Source of the DNA: Flavobacterium pectinovorum
GTDB lineage: Bacteria; Bacteroidota; Bacteroidia; Flavobacteriales; Flavobacteriaceae
Direction: 5' to 3'
Assembly: GCF_006438875.1 (NCBI RefSeq)
Contig: NZ_RCZH01000005.1
Coordinates: 1-64,000 of the forward strand
Length of the DNA stretch: 64,000 nucleotides
A model generated the notes under the pieces. It was not told the origin of the DNA. It worked only from the letters and a program-made list of their open reading frames with translations, and ran no database searches. This document shows, piece after piece, positions 44,201 to 52,433 of this stretch. Both the position numbers and the translations under genes were made by a program. Position 1 is the first letter of the stretch, and each line of letters begins with the position of its first letter.

Positions 44201-45069
44201 GTTTCCGGATCCACATATTTTGCCTTGTACGGAAGATAAGAATACGGCACGGCAAACTGACCGCCACGAGCATCTTTTTGAGCCGAGAACCAATTGTTTC
44301 CAGTAGTTTCTACCTGATCCGCTTTATTAGGAACATCACACATTGTTCCGCCAGAACCATATTTTATGGGATAATCTGCCAGAGTTCTGGACAAATGACT
44401 GTTGGCAATTACAGACCATTCGATACCGCATTCCGTCAGGGTTTTAATAATTCTTTCAGAAAAAGCACATTCGGCAGGCCAATATCCTTTAGAATCATGC
44501 GAGCCAAATAATTGGGCGCTATAATATTGATGCGCTTTAATCTCTTTTTTCAAAGCCTCATCGCTCAACAAAGGCGAAAGTGCATGATGCATCGTAAACG
44601 AAACGACTTCCATACGAGAGAATCCGCCCGAAGTTTTCCAAGCCTTTGCATCTTTAATGTTTTGCGTCCACGAATTAGAATATCCCCATTGATTGGCTTG
44701 GGCAAGTTCGTTCACGTTTTCCATCAAAGAACCACCATACGTAATTTGCGCTCCGGCTTTGGCCAAATCCCTGATAGAATTAATAGCATTTTTTGGCGCA
44801 AACTGATATGCCGCAACACGATCGCCGGTACCAAAGATTTCTTCTAGATTGTTTGTAGGATGTGCGAGACCGTTTTTGTCATTATTAGCACCAGAAACTT
44901 TTAAGTCCTGAGACTCTTTTACGATCTGATATCGGTTAGGATTTTTTTTACTGATATCACCCCAATACGTGGGCTGATGCAGGTGCCATAAGTAAGTAGT
45001 ATTCACCTGTGCCTGCAAAAAAACAAAGGGAATTAATAACGCATAAAGCAAAAGTAAGGTTTTTTTCAT
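41143..45069 (-). CDS. T9SS-secreted GH57-like glycoside hydrolase with three starch-binding-like modules
   Basis: A 1308-residue exported protein. After the signal peptide (to FVFLQA) residues 22-470 form a GH57-like barrel: YLWHLHQPTYW at the start, GYWPAECAFSERII with E200 as probable nucleophile, and LFAHDGDNAW with D340 as probable acid/base. Chitobiase-C-like repeats (YYTTDDSTPT) lie at about 693-762, 864-945 and 1045-1127, alternating with CBM26-like domains at 766-855, 949-1040 and 1131-1218. Residues 1237-1308 are the T9SS type A sorting domain. It should act on starch or a related alpha-glucan at the cell surface. The repeat unit of about 183 residues is nearly identical between the first two copies. 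Confidence 0.88.
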   Translation of the reverse strand: MKKTLLLLYALLIPFVFLQAQVNTTYLWHLHQPTYWGDISKKNPNRYQIVKESQDLKVSGANNDKNGLAHPTNNLEEIFGTGDRVAAYQFAPKNAINSIRDLAKAGAQITYGGSLMENVNELAQANQWGYSNSWTQNIKDAKAWKTSGGFSRMEVVSFTMHHALSPLLSDEALKKEIKAHQYYSAQLFGSHDSKGYWPAECAFSERIIKTLTECGIEWSVIANSHLSRTLADYPIKYGSGGTMCDVPNKADQVETTGNNWFSAQKDARGGQFAVPYSYLPYKAKYVDPETAQEYKITVVPMADYESYEDGYAAIGTSLIAPIVAKASTSPRPPLVLFAHDGDNAWGGGSSYYNESVTGFSHASAANGNIPTTIPQYLQDNPVPESAVVHVEDGAWVNADGDFGHPQFTNWLWPFFDPVTKKFNPNGWTEDMMNQAITTAGENHAIMAEQLEGNNLRMSEIVNPTSAVSPAEKAWHFLMAGYDSGNAYYGLAEDLEIKTTLAVNRCVQFAKPTLDAHPGVDATKPSVFIPQRWPYNPGEKGYGAPYAYKDFLNSADFTVYTFAYDVSGIERSELKYRVDVDGKNSQSSNQNETYAGGTEVGNWVSLPMTERVFPKGNFTNSPQADLYMLPDVIANQYSAEIAGISEKLLDYYVEVTDKKGNVTKSKIQHVWVGKNLDVAPKIAFTPDTSNSLTAFDVTISATDSTDPKPKLYYTTDDSTPTLSSSFAESTKTINIAQTTTVKAFAVDKDGNQSEIVTKTYTIGAIPEFTVYFKKPSNWNAAVKIYYWLPTGTSPAVTYPGIAMTQDCGDWYKYTFPSTVTASNLLFNDGTLKTADLNSTGGIKFYDGAWLAAEPANRCSTTVAPDFTISQAGGSFTTGTTLNVVLTANETTSTIYYTLDGTTPTTASASSVGSKTLAINSTTTLKAFVKNAAGTSSAVKTETYTFSTPSTFTVYFKKPTNWSSAVKVYYWSPTGTAPTVTYPGVAMTQDCGDWYKYTFPSTVSATNLLFNDGNLKTADLSTTAGIKFYDSAWLAAEPSNRCPVIVPDFTNSKPGGTFTTGTTVNVVLTANETTSIIYYTLEGTTPTAGSTAAIGTKTLAITANTTLKAFVINALGVSSAIKSEVYTFTAVPTLTVYFKPPTSWTGIPKVHYWNAVPSGSVASTTWPGVAMVADTNGFYKYTITGPTSVNVIFNNGSSGSANQTPDLLNKTDGYSYTWGTTTSKMAASPTTTEEESYAVRLFPNPVDQTLQVNSTVPITDYSIISAQGSVVQEGKSNTSTIDVSRLSAGLYFITIKLENGKETMQKIIKK

Positions 45070-45305
45070 AATTCAATTTTAGTTAGTTAAGTGGTTATTT
45101 TTTTGTTAAAAGTATATTTTATTAACATTAAAATTATTTAATAATCTGAAATTGAAGAACTACAACGTTTTAGTGTTTACAACTTTTTTAAAATAGCGAA
45201 GAAAAAAACTTTATTCGCAAGATTTGTTGTTTTTTATTGAAGAATATATTTTTTGAGTTTTTAATTATTTGAAAATGAATGTGAAAGACATTTTTGGGCA
45301 TAAAA

Positions 45306-45340
45306 AAATCCGCGTGGAGCAAGAGATCTCCAGCGGATTT
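45306..45340. terminator. Strong hairpin upstream of the GH57-like gene
   Basis: AAATCCGC plus GGAG pairs with CTCC plus GCGGATTT around an eight-base loop, with T-rich or A-rich flanks on both strands. It is 237 bases before the GH57-like start and downstream of nothing on the plus strand, so it may be a terminator for the PLP-lyase transcript or a leader hairpin. Confidence 0.55.
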
Positions 45341-45417
45341 AAACAAACTAATAAAAAATCGTGCAAATTTATTTATAAAGAACTGTTTTGCTTTTGTAAG
45401 AAACTGTGAACTTTTTT

Positions 45418-45580
45418 TGCCACGAAGACGCGAAGGCACAAAGTTTTTTACGAATTATTTTTTCACGCTCCCGGTAGCTATCGGTATAAAAATGATTTAA
45501 GCAGATATGCACAGATTATATTCATAGCTAAATCTAAATTAAATCTGCTTAAATCATTTTAAATCTGCGTTAAACATTTT
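45418..45580. repeat. Nested inverted repeat with AATGATTTAAGCAGAT arms
   Basis: AATGATTTAAGCAGAT (45491-45506) and ATCTGCTTAAATCATT (45543-45558) are a perfect 16-base inverted pair; GCCACGAAGACGCGAAGG lies outside, GGTAGCTATCGG inside. This and the hairpin at 45306 are all I see in the 575-base gap 45070-45644. Confidence 0.6.
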
Positions 45581-45644
45581 TTTTAATCATATAATCTATG
45601 GCAAAAAAAACCTGCGCTAATCAGTAAAATCCGTGGGCTATAAT

Positions 45645-46847
45645 CTACAAAATCCCAAGTTCCACCATACAAGCCTTCATCATTTCATACGTACGCTGAA
45701 TGTCGTTATCCAACCCAATCGAGAAGCGGATCAAACCATCTGTTAATCCCATTTCTTTTTGTTCCTCTAACGGAATTTCACTTGAAGTAGAAGTTCCCGG
45801 TGCGCTAAATAGTGTTTTGTAGAACCCTAAACTTACCGCCAAGTAACCTAAGTTTCTCGCTTGCATCAACTCCATTAATTCATTGGCTTTAGCCAAAGTA
45901 CCAACATCAATCGTCAACATTCCGCCAAAACCATATTCCGGATTAATCATCGTTTTGTACAATTCATGACTCGGGTGACTTTTTAATCCCGGATAAACTG
46001 TTTTTAAACCATCGGCTTCAAATTGATCTGCCAGAAAATGCGCATTATGACTGTGTTGTTTAATTCGAATATGAAGCGTACGCAGGTTTTTCATTACCGA
46101 AGCCGAACGCAAACTATCCATTGTAGGTCCCAAAAGCATACTCGCTCCGGAGTTTACATTTTTAAGCGAATTGATAAATTCCTTAGAAGCACAAGTCACA
46201 CCCCCAACCGTATCACTGCTTCCGTTAATATATTTTGTCAAACTATGAATCACGATATCTGCGCCTAATTTTGCCGGAGAAACAGACAAAGGCGAAAACG
46301 TATTATCAACTACCAATTTCAGGTTATGCTTTTTGGCAATCTTTGCCAAACCTGCAATATCAGCCACTTCAAGCAACGGATTACTCACTGTCTCACAATA
46401 CAAAACTTTCGTATTTGGCGTAATAGCTGCTTCAACCACATCGAGTTTCGTGATGTCTACAAAGCTGGTTTCAATTCCAAAACGAGGTGTGAAATTCTTC
46501 AGAAAAGCATACGTTCCACCATAAATAGTTCTACTTGAAACAATATGATCACCCGCGCCGCACAACTGCAACAGAGTAGGCGTAATCGCACCCATTCCCG
46601 AAGCCGAAACATTCGCCGTTTCCGTTCCTTCCATTGCTGCCAAAGCCTGATCCAAATACAAATTACTTGGCGAAGAATGGCGCGAATACAAATAACAGCC
46701 TTCCATATTGCCCTCGAAAGTGTCAAACATCGTTTTTGCCGAAAGAAACGTATAAGTAGAAGAATCAGAAATCGATGGATTTACACCACCAAATTCCCCA
46801 AAATATTGCAAATCCTGAATTTTATCAGCCGGATTAAAGTCTTTCAT
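45645..46847 (-). CDS. PLP-dependent trans-sulfuration enzyme (methionine gamma-lyase/cystathionine gamma-synthase type)
   Basis: A 400-residue Cys/Met-metabolism PLP enzyme. The PLP lysine is K205 in VIHSLTKYINGSSDTVGG; NVSASGMGAITPTLLQL and TIYGGTYAFL bind the phosphate, VVDNTFSPL has the pyridine-ring aspartate, and YCETVSNPLLEVADI is the E-T-x-S-N-P motif. The YLYSRHSSPSN segment corresponds to the family's Y-x-R-x-x-N-P region. Whether it makes or breaks C-S bonds cannot be told; the divergent Lrp/AsnC regulator suggests catabolism of methionine or a related amino acid. Length is normal. Confidence 0.87.
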   Translation of the reverse strand: MKDFNPADKIQDLQYFGEFGGVNPSISDSSTYTFLSAKTMFDTFEGNMEGCYLYSRHSSPSNLYLDQALAAMEGTETANVSASGMGAITPTLLQLCGAGDHIVSSRTIYGGTYAFLKNFTPRFGIETSFVDITKLDVVEAAITPNTKVLYCETVSNPLLEVADIAGLAKIAKKHNLKLVVDNTFSPLSVSPAKLGADIVIHSLTKYINGSSDTVGGVTCASKEFINSLKNVNSGASMLLGPTMDSLRSASVMKNLRTLHIRIKQHSHNAHFLADQFEADGLKTVYPGLKSHPSHELYKTMINPEYGFGGMLTIDVGTLAKANELMELMQARNLGYLAVSLGFYKTLFSAPGTSTSSEIPLEEQKEMGLTDGLIRFSIGLDNDIQRTYEMMKACMVELGIL

Positions 46848-46969
46848 TTTTATGTTGTTTTTTTAGTTTCAAGTTTCAAGTTGTTGGAACCTATTAATCA
46901 AACTTTAATTTTTAACCATTTTCATTGGAATTTGGAATTTAAAAATTGTGATTTGATTTTAATTAAGGA

Positions 46970-47058
46970 GCTATTTCCTGCTATCCGTTTCAATCTTTTA
47001 TGCCTCCCGAAGCCTCGGGACCGGCATAAAAGGATTTCCACTTCTATCAGGGCTAGGA
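46970..47058 (-). repeat. CCTAGCCCTGAT...AGCAGGAAATAGC element, copy 2
   Basis: On the minus strand it reads CCTAGCCCTGATAGAAGTGG, AAATCCTTTTATGCC, a CCCGAGGCTTCGGG hairpin, GGCATAAAAGATTGAAACGG and ATAGCAGGAAATAG. It shares both conserved flanks with 33072-33148 and differs in the central hairpin. It lies in the 412-base gap between the PLP lyase and its regulator. Confidence 0.75.
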
Positions 47059-47259
47059 CACTCGTTTTCAAAATAAATTCTATTCAAAATAACATCTTAT
47101 TAGAAAATTAATCAATGATGTAAGTAATAATTAGATTTTAAAACTATAAAAATGTATTTGTAAAGATTATTATTCTAAATTTGATTCAGAAAAACCAAAT
47201 CACTAGATTTTCTTTCACCGCAACAACAAACTATAAACAACAAACCATAAACCGTTAAA

Positions 47260-47715
47260 ATGACTTTAGACGCCACCGACAAAAAACTCTTGGTTCTGTT
47301 ACAAACCGACAGTAAAAAAACAACCAAAGAATTGTCTTTAAAACTTAATCTTTCGGTAACAGCAGTTTACGAAAGAATCAAAAAGTTAGAGCGCGAAGGA
47401 ATAATCAAAAACTACGTAGCACTTGTCGACAAATCAAAAATGGAAAAAGGATTTGTAGTTTTTTGTCATTTAAAACTCATTCAGCACACCAAAGAATTCC
47501 TAACCAAATTCGAAAGTGAAGTCATCAAACTAAACGAAGTTTTGGAATGCCATCACGTAAGCGGAGATTACGATTATATCCTAAAAGTACTCGTAAAAGA
47601 CATGGAAGCCTACAGAGAATTTCTGGTAACCAAACTCACAACATTACAGCATATAGGCAGTACACAAAGTATGTTTATGATTAGTGAGGTCAAGAATTCA
47701 ACGGTTATTTTTTGA
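47260..47715 (+). CDS. Lrp/AsnC family transcriptional regulator
   Basis: A 151-residue regulator. Residues 3-62 form the helix-turn-helix (DATDKKLLVLLQTDSKKTTK, then LNLSVTAVYERIKKLEREGI) and residues 68-150 the RAM ligand-binding domain (KGFVVFCHLKLIQHTKEF, NEVLECHHVSGDYDYILKVL, IGSTQSMFMISEVK). This family senses amino acids and forms octamers on DNA. It is divergent from the PLP sulfur-amino-acid lyase, about 410 bases away, so that gene is the likely target, with methionine or a similar amino acid as effector. Confidence 0.92.
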   Translation: MTLDATDKKLLVLLQTDSKKTTKELSLKLNLSVTAVYERIKKLEREGIIKNYVALVDKSKMEKGFVVFCHLKLIQHTKEFLTKFESEVIKLNEVLECHHVSGDYDYILKVLVKDMEAYREFLVTKLTTLQHIGSTQSMFMISEVKNSTVIF

Positions 47716-47726
47716 GGAAGGTTTTG

Positions 47727-48240
47727 CCACGAAGGCTCGAAGACACAAAGTTTTATTTTTTTAGTCTCGAAAGTGTTGTTTCAAGTTTATTTAGTTTCAG
47801 GTTTCAGATTTTTCCCAAAATTTGTAATTTATTGAATTGTTTCTAGCTTTAAATGGGGGTCATTAATTGCAGTAATAAAATGGCTTTAGCCAAAATATAC
47901 ATTAGACTAAAGTCACTCAGCTTAACATTATATAAACTCCAGCTAAAGCTGGAGGCAATTCAAAACTGAAGCCCTACATAGAATGTAGCCAATCTTTATT
48001 TTATAGAGTTACTCGGGGGCTTCTTCGTTCCTCAGGATGACAAGTTTGTGTATAAACTGTGCGACTCAGCGATAAAACAAAAATCTGCTTTATCTGCAAA
48101 ATCTGCGAGAAAACCTTTTTAGCTATCAGAATTACTAACAAAAAAACAAAACTTAGCATCTCGAGGCTTCGGGATTGCATAACTCTTAGCAAATTTCACG
48201 GTAAAAAAAACTTTGTGCCTTTGTGTCTTTGTGGCAAAAA
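47727..48240. repeat. Repeat cluster between the Lrp-type gene and lpdA
   Basis: The 622-base gap has no gene. CCACGAAGGCTCGAAGACAC (47728 on) and the inverted GTGTCTTTGTGGC (48223-48235) are outer arms. Between them are the block 47880-47955 (TGGCTTTAGCCAAAATATAC and CTCCAGCTAAAGCTGGAG), a single arm TTCTTCGTTCCTCAGGATGA near 48020, and AATCTGCTTTATCTGC words near 48088. Confidence 0.55.
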
Positions 48241-48302
48241 CCTTCCCCAAAATTTCACACAAAAAACATTGAGATTTAAACTTTAAACAAAACTTTATTC
48301 CT

Positions 48303-48310
48303 TAATTTTG
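48303..48310 (+). promoter_or_regulatory. Candidate -7 box of lpdA
   Basis: TAATTTTG (TAnnTTTG) lies 28 bases before the lpdA ATG. Confidence 0.5.
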
Positions 48311-48337
48311 TATCGCTAAAAATAAAATAGACAAACT

Positions 48338-49741
48338 ATGAGTTCATTTGACGTAGTCATTATAGGTTCAGGACCGGGCGGATATGTATCAGCAATTCGT
48401 TGCGCACAATTAGGTTTCAAAACAGCAATTGTAGAAAAGTATAGCTCTTTGGGCGGAACTTGCCTTAACGTAGGTTGTATTCCTTCAAAAGCATTATTAT
48501 CTTCTTCTCATCATTATGCAGAAATTGCACATTTTGCAGATCACGGAATTGAAGTTTCCGGAGATGTAAAAATCAATTTAGAGAAAATGATTGCTCGCAA
48601 GCAAGCAGTTGTAGATCAAACCGTAGGTGGAATCAACTACTTAATGGATAAAAATAAAATTACTGTTTTTAATGGTTTAGGATCTTTCGTAGACGCAACA
48701 CATATTGCAGTTGCAAAAGTGGACGGAACATCAGAAACTATCGAAGCAAAATATACTGTAATTGCTACAGGTTCAAAACCATCTTCTTTGCCTTTCATCA
48801 AAATTGACAAAGAAAGAATCATCACTTCTACTGAAGCTTTGGCTTTAAAAGAAGTTCCAAAACACCTAGTAATTATTGGTGGTGGAGTTATCGGGATTGA
48901 GCTTGGACAAGTTTACTTACGTTTAGGAGCTCAGGTTTCTGTAGTAGAATTTATGGACAGAATTATTCCAGGAATGGATGCATCTTTGTCTAAAGAATTG
49001 ACTAAAGTATTGAAAAAACAAGGAATGAAATTCTACGTTTCTCACAAAGTAAAATCAGTAGAACGAAACGGTGATGCTGTTGTAGTTCAGGCTGAAAATG
49101 CAAAAGGAGAAACGATCACTCTTGAAGGAGATTATTCATTAGTTTCTGTTGGTCGTCGTCCTTACACAGATGGACTAAATGCTGACAAAGCCGGAGTAAA
49201 AATTTCAGACAGAGGACAAGTTGAAGTAAACGATCATTTACAAACTAATGTTCCTAATATTTACGCAATTGGAGATGTTGTTCGTGGAGCAATGTTGGCA
49301 CACAAAGCAGAGGAAGAAGGAACAATGGTTGCTGAAATCTTAGCAGGTCAAAAACCACATATCGATTATAACCTAATTCCTGGTGTAGTTTATACTTGGC
49401 CGGAAGTTGCTGCTGTTGGACAAACTGAAGAGCAGGTTAAAGCTTCAGGAACAGAATATAAAGTTGGAAGTTTTCCATTCAAAGCTTTAGGTCGTGCAAG
49501 AGCAAGTGGAGATCTTGACGGATTCGTAAAAATCATTGCTGATGCTAAAACAGATGAGGTTTTAGGAGTTCATATGATTGGAGCCCGTACTGCTGATTTA
49601 ATTGCTGAGGCAGTTACAGCAATGGAATTCAAAGCTTCTGCTGAAGATATTTCAAGAATGAGTCATGCGCATCCAACTTTCGCGGAAGCGGTAAAAGAAG
49701 CTGCTTTGGCTGCTACTGATAATAGAGCATTACACGTATAA
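48338..49741 (+). CDS. lpdA: Dihydrolipoyl dehydrogenase
   Basis: A 467-residue flavoprotein (E3) that reoxidises dihydrolipoamide of the 2-oxoacid dehydrogenase complexes, reducing NAD. FDVVIIGSGPGGYVSAI binds FAD, GGTCLNVGCIPSKALL carries the redox disulfide C42-C47, VIIGGGVIGIELGQVYLRLG binds NAD, and HAHPTFAEAVKEAA near the C-terminus carries the catalytic histidine that completes the partner's active site. Length is normal. It is monocistronic with its own terminator; E1 and E2 genes are not in the window. Confidence 0.97.
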   Translation: MSSFDVVIIGSGPGGYVSAIRCAQLGFKTAIVEKYSSLGGTCLNVGCIPSKALLSSSHHYAEIAHFADHGIEVSGDVKINLEKMIARKQAVVDQTVGGINYLMDKNKITVFNGLGSFVDATHIAVAKVDGTSETIEAKYTVIATGSKPSSLPFIKIDKERIITSTEALALKEVPKHLVIIGGGVIGIELGQVYLRLGAQVSVVEFMDRIIPGMDASLSKELTKVLKKQGMKFYVSHKVKSVERNGDAVVVQAENAKGETITLEGDYSLVSVGRRPYTDGLNADKAGVKISDRGQVEVNDHLQTNVPNIYAIGDVVRGAMLAHKAEEEGTMVAEILAGQKPHIDYNLIPGVVYTWPEVAAVGQTEEQVKASGTEYKVGSFPFKALGRARASGDLDGFVKIIADAKTDEVLGVHMIGARTADLIAEAVTAMEFKASAEDISRMSHAHPTFAEAVKEAALAATDNRALHV

Positions 49742-49761
49742 GTTACGTTAAATCATATTTT

Positions 49762-49795
49762 AAAACCCGTCAGAATTAGTTCTGACGGGTTTTTT
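49762..49795 (+). terminator. Terminator of lpdA
   Basis: AAAACCCGTCAGA and TCTGACGGGTTTTT form a 13-base stem with a six-base loop and T tail, 20 bases after the stop. Confidence 0.92.
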
Positions 49796-49879
49796 ATTGC
49801 AGCATTTTGTTTTCTTAGGTGTAGTGCCTATGGGTAATGCCATTAAACTAAGCTTTTTTAGACAATTATGACTAAAAAA

Positions 49880-49950
49880 AATCGCGCAAAGTCGCAAAGC
49901 CGCCAAGTTTACATAAATTTTCTTTGCGACCTGCGACTTTGCGCGAGATT
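49880..49950. repeat. Inverted repeat of GCGCAAAGTCGCA
   Basis: AATCGCGCAAAGTCGCA (49880-49896) and TGCGACTTTGCGCGAGATT (49932-49950) are inverted arms. The rest of the 551-base gap 49742-50292 has single arms seen elsewhere (CTTAACTTAATGACATTG near 49999, matching the island at 29977) and the palindrome GTCCCATAGGGAC at 50165-50177. No gene seen. Confidence 0.65.
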
Positions 49951-50292
49951 TATTCGGCAAAGTACCGATCCCCAAACTTCGGGACAGGATAGATATTTCC
50001 TTAACTTAATGACATTGTCCTGCAGAACATTTTCACGAATATTTTCTTTTTTTTTACCGATATTTAATTCCTGGCGGAGTATTTCCAGAATGAATTAATA
50101 GTAATAATTTTATATCTCGGAGAGATTACATGTTGATAGAAATAATAATTCCTCCGTTAATTTTGTCCCATAGGGACTACACATTTTTAGACATTAAATT
50201 TTAATAGCAAAAAAATATAAAATCCCGAAAAAATTTTGTAAATTAGATGGAGAATTCTGATGTTATCTTTACTTCTGTAAAATGATAACGTT

Positions 50293-50835
50293 ATGAAAAA
50301 TAGATATATAACTCCGATTCTACTCGGAGCAGGAATCGCATTTATACTTTATTCCTGTCGTTCAAATATTCCAAAAAAAGCTGTTGCAATTCCTAATTTC
50401 GACAAAGCTAAATATCTTGGAAAATGGTTTGAAATTGCAAGATTAGACTACAAGTGGGAAAAAGACTTAAACAACGTAACTGCCGAATATTCTTTAAACG
50501 ATAACGGCACAATCAAAGTTGATAACAGGGGCTATAATGTCACAAAAGACAAATGGGAGGAAAGCATCGGGAAAGCCAAGTTCGTCAAAAAGGACAATGT
50601 AGGTATGCTTAAGGTCTCATTTTTTGGTCCTTTTTATTCCGGTTATAATATAATTGCAATCGATGCAGATTACCAATATGCACTTGTCGCCGGCGAGAGC
50701 TTAAAATATATGTGGATACTTTCCAGAGAAACTACTATTCCTGAAAGTGTAAAAGCTGAATTTCTTATCAAAGCCCAGGAAATAGGTTATAACGTTTTGG
50801 ACCTTGTCTGGGTAAAACATGACAAAAAAGGTTAA
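50293..50835 (+). CDS. Lipocalin family protein (Blc-like)
   Basis: A 180-residue exported protein. The N-terminal hydrophobic segment ends ILYSC at about residue 22, a plausible lipobox cysteine, so it may be an outer-membrane lipoprotein. The lipocalin signature is FDKAKYLGKWFEIARLDYKW with G-x-W near the start, then VTAEYSLNDNGTIKVDNRGY, LKVSFFGPFYSGYNIIAID and YMWILSRETT, all as in bacterial lipocalin Blc, which binds lysophospholipids. Length is normal. It is monocistronic with a terminator 7 bases after the stop. Confidence 0.92.
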   Translation: MKNRYITPILLGAGIAFILYSCRSNIPKKAVAIPNFDKAKYLGKWFEIARLDYKWEKDLNNVTAEYSLNDNGTIKVDNRGYNVTKDKWEESIGKAKFVKKDNVGMLKVSFFGPFYSGYNIIAIDADYQYALVAGESLKYMWILSRETTIPESVKAEFLIKAQEIGYNVLDLVWVKHDKKG

Positions 50836-50841
50836 AAAAGG

Positions 50842-50875
50842 AAACCCGACAGTTATAAGCTGTCGGGTTTTTTAT
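50842..50875 (+). terminator. Terminator of the lipocalin gene
   Basis: AAACCCGACAG (50842-50852) pairs with CTGTCGGGTTT (50860-50870) and is followed by TTTATTT. It may also serve the convergent DoxX gene. Confidence 0.9.
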
Positions 50876-50891
50876 TTAGTTCAAAAATGAT

Positions 50892-51269
50892 TTATACCGT
50901 GAAAACACTTTTGTAATTACCCCAATATCTGTAAATCAAGAATAAGTTAGCCAGAAACAATAGTGCCGCAATAGGCAGTTTTTCTGGTGACATAAAATAA
51001 TTAATAAATAGAATATTAATAGTGATGGGAAGGATTAAAATATTAGCAAGAGTTACATAACGTCCCGTCACAAAAGCAATTCCGCAAATTAATTCGATTG
51101 ACTTGGCTAATGGCATCAAATATTTTGAAGCAACTAGTCCAGTGTTAAAAGCTTTAAAATCATCGTTAGTTACTGGCTCTGCAGGCATTAAATGAAAGAA
51201 GAAGCTAATAGAGGCAAATAATAACAATAGACCAATCAAAACACGGACAATAATGGTAGCAATTTTCAT
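50892..51269 (-). CDS. DoxX-like membrane protein
   Basis: A 125-residue inner-membrane protein with four helices (about 5-25, 48-65, 72-90, 97-115). The first helix IIVRVLIGLLLLFASISFFF and the AKSIELICGIAFVTGRYVTL segment match the DoxX/SURF4-like fold. Members include subunits of thiosulfate:quinone oxidoreductase and oxidative-stress membrane complexes, but small stand-alone forms are uncharacterised. It is monocistronic on the minus strand, convergent with the lipocalin gene. The role here is unknown. Confidence 0.75.
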   Translation of the reverse strand: MKIATIIVRVLIGLLLLFASISFFFHLMPAEPVTNDDFKAFNTGLVASKYLMPLAKSIELICGIAFVTGRYVTLANILILPITINILFINYFMSPEKLPIAALLFLANLFLIYRYWGNYKSVFTV

Positions 51270-51475
51270 AATACTAGGATTTTTAAGGGGTTAAAAATGT
51301 ATAATTTATTTTTGGAAAACGTTACAATCTAAATTCTCTAATAAAATGAAAGTCTGATTTTAAAGCGATTCTATTGAGAATTTTACCATCTTTATAATCT
51401 TATTTTAAGATTTATATAATGCTATATCAAATATAACGAATTTTTTCTTATGAAATTGCGATCTTATTAACAGTT

Positions 51476-52372
51476 TTACTGTTTTTTATAGTATTTTTTA
51501 TAAAAAAACAATCCACCTAAACCAATCAAAATAAAAGGCCAAAGATTAACCAGAAAAACAAAGATTGCTTCAAGAATGTACCAGCCAGTTTTTAATGAAT
51601 CAATAATCTGAATGCCTAAATTTGGTTTGTAAGCGGCACTTTCTTTTTCGCTTGCCATTATTTCTTGTCTCACGGTTTCGTTTTGATAAAGCTGCAAAGT
51701 GATGGTGCTAAAATTGATTTGATCCTGCAAGGATAAGTTGTTAATGGTAGTGTTGTCATTGGCTTCTTTCTGGTCTGCTAAAGTATTTTCAGCTTCAAGA
51801 ACGTCATTTATTTTTTTGCCTTTATTATCAATTGCTTTTTCAACTCTTTTTTCGGTTGTAGCGCTTCTTTTTTGCGAAAGCTGATTGGCTAATAATTTCA
51901 ATGAAACATCATCGGCTTTGATAACTCTAAAATCCAGGAAATCAATTTGCTTGGCAATCGTTTTTATTACCGTGTCGAGTTGTGTGTTAGGAACGCGAAT
52001 TGTAATGTTATTTTCGACCGTATATTTAGTAGTTTCAAGTGTACTGTCTTGACTTATTTTGGTTTTGATCTGATTCTGAATAGTACTTTGTAAATTGGTG
52101 TAGGTTACAAAACCTCCAAATTTTTGAGTAGCATTTTCAATTGCATAAGTAGACTTGACGACATTTTTTACCTTGAACTTAATATCAGCAGTTCGAATAA
52201 ATTTCTGTTTGCTGTCTTTTCTTTCGACCGCAGCCGATGAGGAAACTGCTGTGCTGTCTGCTGTTGCGCTTACTGCTAAGTCTTCTGCAGAGGTTGAGTC
52301 TGCTTTTTTACAAGAAAATAGTAATGCGATAATTACCAAGGAAGTCAATCCTAATTTTGCAATTGTTTTCAT
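51476..52372 (-). CDS. DUF4349 domain lipoprotein
   Basis: A 298-residue envelope lipoprotein. The signal peptide ends ALLFSC, so C21 is lipidated, followed by a serine/alanine-rich linker. The DUF4349 domain begins KFIRTADIKFKVKNVVKSTY, continues KFGGFVTYTNLQSTIQNQI and VENNITIRVPNTQLDTVIKT, and includes a coiled-coil of about 60 residues (AIDNKGKKINDVLEAENTLA). One membrane helix near 268-290 and a lysine-rich end (KKYYKKQ) follow. A lipid anchor at one end and a membrane helix at the other is the usual plan of this family; its function is unknown. Confidence 0.85.
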   Translation of the reverse strand: MKTIAKLGLTSLVIIALLFSCKKADSTSAEDLAVSATADSTAVSSSAAVERKDSKQKFIRTADIKFKVKNVVKSTYAIENATQKFGGFVTYTNLQSTIQNQIKTKISQDSTLETTKYTVENNITIRVPNTQLDTVIKTIAKQIDFLDFRVIKADDVSLKLLANQLSQKRSATTEKRVEKAIDNKGKKINDVLEAENTLADQKEANDNTTINNLSLQDQINFSTITLQLYQNETVRQEIMASEKESAAYKPNLGIQIIDSLKTGWYILEAIFVFLVNLWPFILIGLGGLFFYKKYYKKQ

Positions 52373-52433
52373 AAAGGTTATAAAATTTGATTAATAAATA
52401 ATAGATCCGCCAGTTTTAGCTGATATTTTTTTT

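Noticed and set aside
43881..44273. 130-residue minus-strand frame and several plus-strand frames inside the GH57-like gene
   Set aside because: They are alternative-frame readings of a gene with clear catalytic and sorting motifs.
46545..47111. 188-residue open frame on the plus strand
   Set aside because: Its first half is antisense to the PLP-lyase gene, which has all its motifs, and its second half runs through a repeat; arginine/serine-rich composition is typical of a shadow frame.
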